Of a DNA stretch of 38,236 bases, positions 34,972 to 38,236 are shown one piece after another. The stretch comes from a virus, in IMG/VR virus record IMGVR_UViG_3300044816_000091, positions 1 to 38,236 of that record. The stretch is one strand, 5' to 3'. The notes beneath the pieces were generated by a model. It saw nothing but the letters and a program-made list of their open reading frames with translations, had not been told where the DNA came from and did not search any database. The number at the start of each line of letters is the position of its first letter. Positions within the stretch are counted from its first letter, which is position 1. The translations under genes were made by a program, and so were the position numbers.

Positions 34972-37900
34972 ATGAATAAATCGTCACTCAACATTCCGGC
35001 GCAAGATGGGAAATGGGGCTCCTACATTTCCAAGTATCCGCCCGACTCCAACGTAGTGGCCAATAATTCTTTCACGAAGGGTTCGCGGAATTTAATTACG
35101 TCGGCCTCGGGCCAAGCGGAAAAACGTCAGGGCGGAATCATCTGGAATCCGGCCAGTCTTTTGACTGGCCCCGCGCTCGATCAATTCGAAGGCGTTTTCT
35201 CGACGGGCCAACGCCTATTTATCGTCAACGACGCGGGAACACTCAAAGCATCGACGGGAAATGGCCTTTTTGCCAATTTGGTCGGTGGGACCGGATTTAC
35301 AAACCCGGCGAACTTTGAATTTGTGACCTATCAAAGCAAAGTGTACGGCTGTAACGGGGTCGACGCGCCGATTGTCATTGATATTGCAACTTCCTATGGC
35401 GGCGTCTCGTATACCGCGACGCCGGCCAAGGTCCGGCCCATGGGATCAACCGCGCCGGGCTCGGCGCCTACATCCGGCACTCCTACGTCTGGCGGATCGG
35501 TTCCGGCGGGTGCGCACACGTACAAAGTCACCTATCTTTATTACAACGGCGTCGAAGAATCAAACCCGTCGGCAGCGTCATCCATTCAGACGGCGGCGGG
35601 ACCCAATTTTACGATCGGGCTATCGGCCATTCCCGTGGGTGGCTACGGCGTGACGGGGCGAAATATTTACCGCGACAATAACGACGGCAATTATTTGCTT
35701 TTGACCACGATCAATAACAACACGACCACCACGTTTTCGGACACGCTCGTGATCGGGTCCACGCCAACGCCAATCCCATCGCTCAACTTCGGGCCGCCGC
35801 TTTTTAAATATTGCCTCTTGTACTTAGACCGCATTTTCGTGATCGACATTGCGGGCAAGAATATTTATTGGTCACTGGCCGGAGCGCCGGACGTGTTTTA
35901 TCCGCAAAATGCCATCGCGGGTCCACCCGACGACATCATGACGGGATTTGGATTCTTAAACGGCTTGCCTTACGTGTTCGGGCAGCATACGGTCGGGACC
36001 ATTTTAGGAACCACGGACAGCTCGTTTTACTACAACTCGCTTTCAACCGCTGTGGGTTGCGTGGATAACCGCTCAATCCAAACGCGCCTGATCGTGTCCG
36101 TCCCCACGCTTATGTGGCTGGCAGCATTGCCCAACCGGGGCATTTATTACACGAACGGGTCCATCATCCAGCACATGTCAGACAATATTCAGGACTTAAC
36201 GTTCAACCTGGCGCAGATCTCCTATTTGTCTCGGCTCAATTCGCAGGCGTCTCAATCGGATTTTGAGGGCGGGACTTCAACCGCCGGCATTGACTTGTTC
36301 ACTAATCCCGGCACTATCCAAACGATCAATCCAAAAGTGCTTTATTCCCATTCGGCGGATTGGGCCGCTGGCGTCCTTTCCAATCTGGCGCCGGTAGGGG
36401 ATACGCTTCAAGTCCCAACGACTTTTGCGCCGTCTCTGGGATCGGGAATCCTGACGGGCGATGGACAAATTTCTGGCAGCAACGTGCGGCTTCCGGCAGG
36501 CTCCGACTTCACGGGTGAAAGTCTAGGCGGTGCGGGCACGGTCAACTGGAATTCCGATGCGGTGAACACACGCTATTTCTCAAACAACATTGCCCAGTCC
36601 ATTATTCCTTCCGTCACGGGCACGCTGGGGACAATCTCGGGGCTTGGGTTCAACATGTATGCGGCCAACGCGTCCGCCGGGAATTTCAATATCGTGGTTG
36701 CGGTCTATAGCGACGCGGGCGGCTTACCCGGTTCATCCATCGGATCGCAAACCTTCTCCCTCCCTGGCGGCAACGGCGCGGATCAGCCTCTTTCGATCCC
36801 CACGGCCACCATTAATGCCTCCTTGACGGGAGGAACGCGATACTGGATCGTGGTCAGCATTACGCTGATCAATAACGGTGGACAGTTTGATCAGTTGACT
36901 TTCACTAGCGGGTCATGGTCCGGCGGCGGCCCGGCCTATTCTAAATCAAGCGGCAGCACGTGGGCGCCCTTTGGCCCGCCCAGCAATTCCACTCATCGCT
37001 CGATCGCTGGGACTTACACATTCTCGAAAACGCCCGTTGCGGACTCGGGCGGCTGGATCTCCGGAGCCTACGATTCCTTGAGCACGACCGTGACTTCTGG
37101 AATGTCCTTGGTTTTGTCCGCCGGATCTTACCCAGCTTCAACAAGCGGCAGCGCCGTCGTCCAAGGCAGCACCAACGGGTCAACCTGGGTCACAACAGAC
37201 ACCCTTTCCAATCCGTCCGGGAGCAATTCGCTCACAGGCGGGGTCTATCGGTATTGGCGGATTCTCCTGAACCTGGCCACGACGGATAATCGGTCAATCC
37301 CCTTGATTGGAACGCCGACGCTCAAATTCAACAGCACTGGCACGTGGACTTCCCCCGCCATTGCGCTCACGACAGACGCAACCGCGCTCAACAATTTAGT
37401 CCAGTCGGTCATGGTTCCGGCTGGGACATCAGCGATCATCCAGATCGCAACGTCAGCGTCTTCGGGCTCCGGCTATTCCAGTTACACGGCGATCGGATTG
37501 GCCACGCCAAACACTTACGCGAAAATCAAAGTCACGCTCACGTCTTCATCGTCCGACGGAAGTACATCGGCGTCGCTTGTGACGGCGGAATTGGATTGGA
37601 CGGTGGTTTCAACGTTCATTTCGTCCATCGTAGACACCGGACAAGTCCCGAGTGGTTGGGGCATCTTCGAATTTCAAAGCAATGCGGTGTCCAGCGCAGT
37701 CTCGCCTTATTTCCGCACCGCGTCCAGCTCCGGCGGGATTCCTTCGGCCACGTTTGCCTCCGTGATCAATGGCGCGTTCCCGACCAATGCAGTATTCGAG
37801 TTTTTCCAATACAAAATGATCCTGACCGCCACCGCCGATCAGATTCCGCAGGTGAGCACGGTTACGACCAACTGGCTTTTGACGAGCGGCGCCAATGTGC

Positions 37901-38236
37901 GGGCGGCCAGCCTGTTTTTCAACAAGTCCTATTACCTCTCGGTGGCCACCGCAGGATCTTCATTCAACAACCTTTTAATCGAATACGACTACGAGAACAA
38001 TTGGCGCATCCACTCTGGCGTCAGCATCGGAACGATGGCGACGTACTTCAATGACATCTACTATTGCGACGCGCTGAACGGCAACATTTACAACGGCTTC
38101 CAATCCCTTACAGACAACGGGACGCCGATCATGATGGACCTGCGCACCAAGTCGTTTGACCTGGGCGACAACCTGCATTTAAAAACCGTTCGTTCATTAA
38201 AGATCAACGGAGTAAATACAGGGACATTAATGCACG
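34972..38236 (+). CDS. Large tail protein, N-terminal part (runs off the right end into 2-508)
   Basis: An unbroken frame of 1,088 codons runs from ATG 34972 to the contig end and continues at base 2 of the window, giving about 1,174 residues. The N-terminal 100 residues (MNKSSLNIPAQDGKWGSYIS, and on) are followed by a long beta-rich body with Ser/Thr/Gly-rich linkers and repeated beta-sandwich-like blocks (for example YKVTYLYYNGVEESNPSAAS near residue 186 and RYWRILLNL near residue 762). It is probably a tail hub, needle or fibre of a podovirus. No hydrolase motif was recognised. Confidence 0.8.
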   Translation, partial: MNKSSLNIPAQDGKWGSYISKYPPDSNVVANNSFTKGSRNLITSASGQAEKRQGGIIWNPASLLTGPALDQFEGVFSTGQRLFIVNDAGTLKASTGNGLFANLVGGTGFTNPANFEFVTYQSKVYGCNGVDAPIVIDIATSYGGVSYTATPAKVRPMGSTAPGSAPTSGTPTSGGSVPAGAHTYKVTYLYYNGVEESNPSAASSIQTAAGPNFTIGLSAIPVGGYGVTGRNIYRDNNDGNYLLLTTINNNTTTTFSDTLVIGSTPTPIPSLNFGPPLFKYCLLYLDRIFVIDIAGKNIYWSLAGAPDVFYPQNAIAGPPDDIMTGFGFLNGLPYVFGQHTVGTILGTTDSSFYYNSLSTAVGCVDNRSIQTRLIVSVPTLMWLAALPNRGIYYTNGSIIQHMSDNIQDLTFNLAQISYLSRLNSQASQSDFEGGTSTAGIDLFTNPGTIQTINPKVLYSHSADWAAGVLSNLAPVGDTLQVPTTFAPSLGSGILTGDGQISGSNVRLPAGSDFTGESLGGAGTVNWNSDAVNTRYFSNNIAQSIIPSVTGTLGTISGLGFNMYAANASAGNFNIVVAVYSDAGGLPGSSIGSQTFSLPGGNGADQPLSIPTATINASLTGGTRYWIVVSITLINNGGQFDQLTFTSGSWSGGGPAYSKSSGSTWAPFGPPSNSTHRSIAGTYTFSKTPVADSGGWISGAYDSLSTTVTSGMSLVLSAGSYPASTSGSAVVQGSTNGSTWVTTDTLSNPSGSNSLTGGVYRYWRILLNLATTDNRSIPLIGTPTLKFNSTGTWTSPAIALTTDATALNNLVQSVMVPAGTSAIIQIATSASSGSGYSSYTAIGLATPNTYAKIKVTLTSSSSDGSTSASLVTAELDWTVVSTFISSIVDTGQVPSGWGIFEFQSNAVSSAVSPYFRTASSSGGIPSATFASVINGAFPTNAVFEFFQYKMILTATADQIPQVSTVTTNWLLTSGANVRAASLFFNKSYYLSVATAGSSFNNLLIEYDYENNWRIHSGVSIGTMATYFNDIYYCDALNGNIYNGFQSLTDNGTPIMMDLRTKSFDLGDNLHLKTVRSLKINGVNTGTLMH
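37989..38236. repeat. Terminal overlap, right copy
   Basis: Matches bases 1-248 at 243 of 248 positions and keeps the tail-gene frame. See the left copy. The unit genome is counted without this stretch. Confidence 0.9.

Noticed and set aside
1-38236. CRISPR arrays, insertion sequences, transposases
   Set aside because: No regularly spaced repeats, no transposase motifs and no target duplications were seen.
37989-38236. True terminal direct repeat as in T7-like phages
   Set aside because: The copies differ at five synonymous sites and the frame is continuous, which fits a circular overlap of variants better.

Overview
The window looks like the complete genome of a temperate, short-tailed (podovirus-like) phage. 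The last 248 bases (37989-38236) repeat the first 248 with five differences, all at synonymous third codon positions. The contig therefore closes to a circle of about 37,988 bp, cut inside one large tail gene. The gene set fits a podovirus: small and large terminase, a large portal, a scaffold-like protein, an N4-gp56-type major capsid protein, a head-tail adaptor, a ~1,174-residue tail protein and three Ala/Gly/Gln-rich proteins of the DNA-ejection kind. No tape measure, tail tube or sheath gene was seen. A tyrosine integrase next to a tRNA-Thr gene and an excisionase-like helix-turn-helix protein indicate lysogeny. The host is unknown. A secreted protein resembling DUF3551, a family common in Rhizobiales, hints weakly at an alphaproteobacterium.

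Layout. (1) Late operon, + strand, from about 21.5 kb through the contig junction to 7.3 kb: small genes, terminase, portal, scaffold, capsid, connectors, tail, ejection proteins, then lysis (DUF1353, lipoprotein-like, coiled-coil membrane protein, M15 endolysin). (2) Recombination operon, - strand, 10.6 to 7.2 kb: excisionase-like HTH, zinc protein, RecT/Bet-like annealing protein, single-strand-binding-like protein, RecB/Cas4-like PD-(D/E)XK nuclease, zinc/winged-helix-like protein and a DUF1064 nuclease-like protein. Most are coupled by ATGA overlaps. (3) A divergent control region at 10.6-10.75 kb with repeated GTACATC boxes, facing two ribbon-helix-helix proteins, followed by the integrase, a repeat-bearing att-like region and the tRNA. 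(4) A + strand chain of 13-15 tiny overlapping genes (13.0-16.06 kb), rich in small zinc proteins and tandem paralogues. (5) A noncoding block at 16.05-16.8 kb holding a terminator, a promoter, a compact structured RNA, a second structured RNA and an AT-rich repeat with a 15-bp hairpin. (6) A - strand operon (20.8-17.4 kb) built around an amidoligase and a class II glutamine amidotransferase, with several very small and two Cys-rich products. A 23-bp element occurs in two copies in this operon.

Two things stand out. The RNA at about 16096-16181 has its own promoter and terminator. Its terminator loop shows a 23-nt stretch (22 identical, one 3-nt bulge) complementary to the ribosome-binding site and start codon of the single-strand-binding-like gene at 9016-9423, so it looks like a phage antisense sRNA controlling recombination. 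The amidoligase/amidotransferase operon is a probable amide-bond-forming modification system whose substrate is not apparent; small peptides encoded in the same operon are possible candidates.
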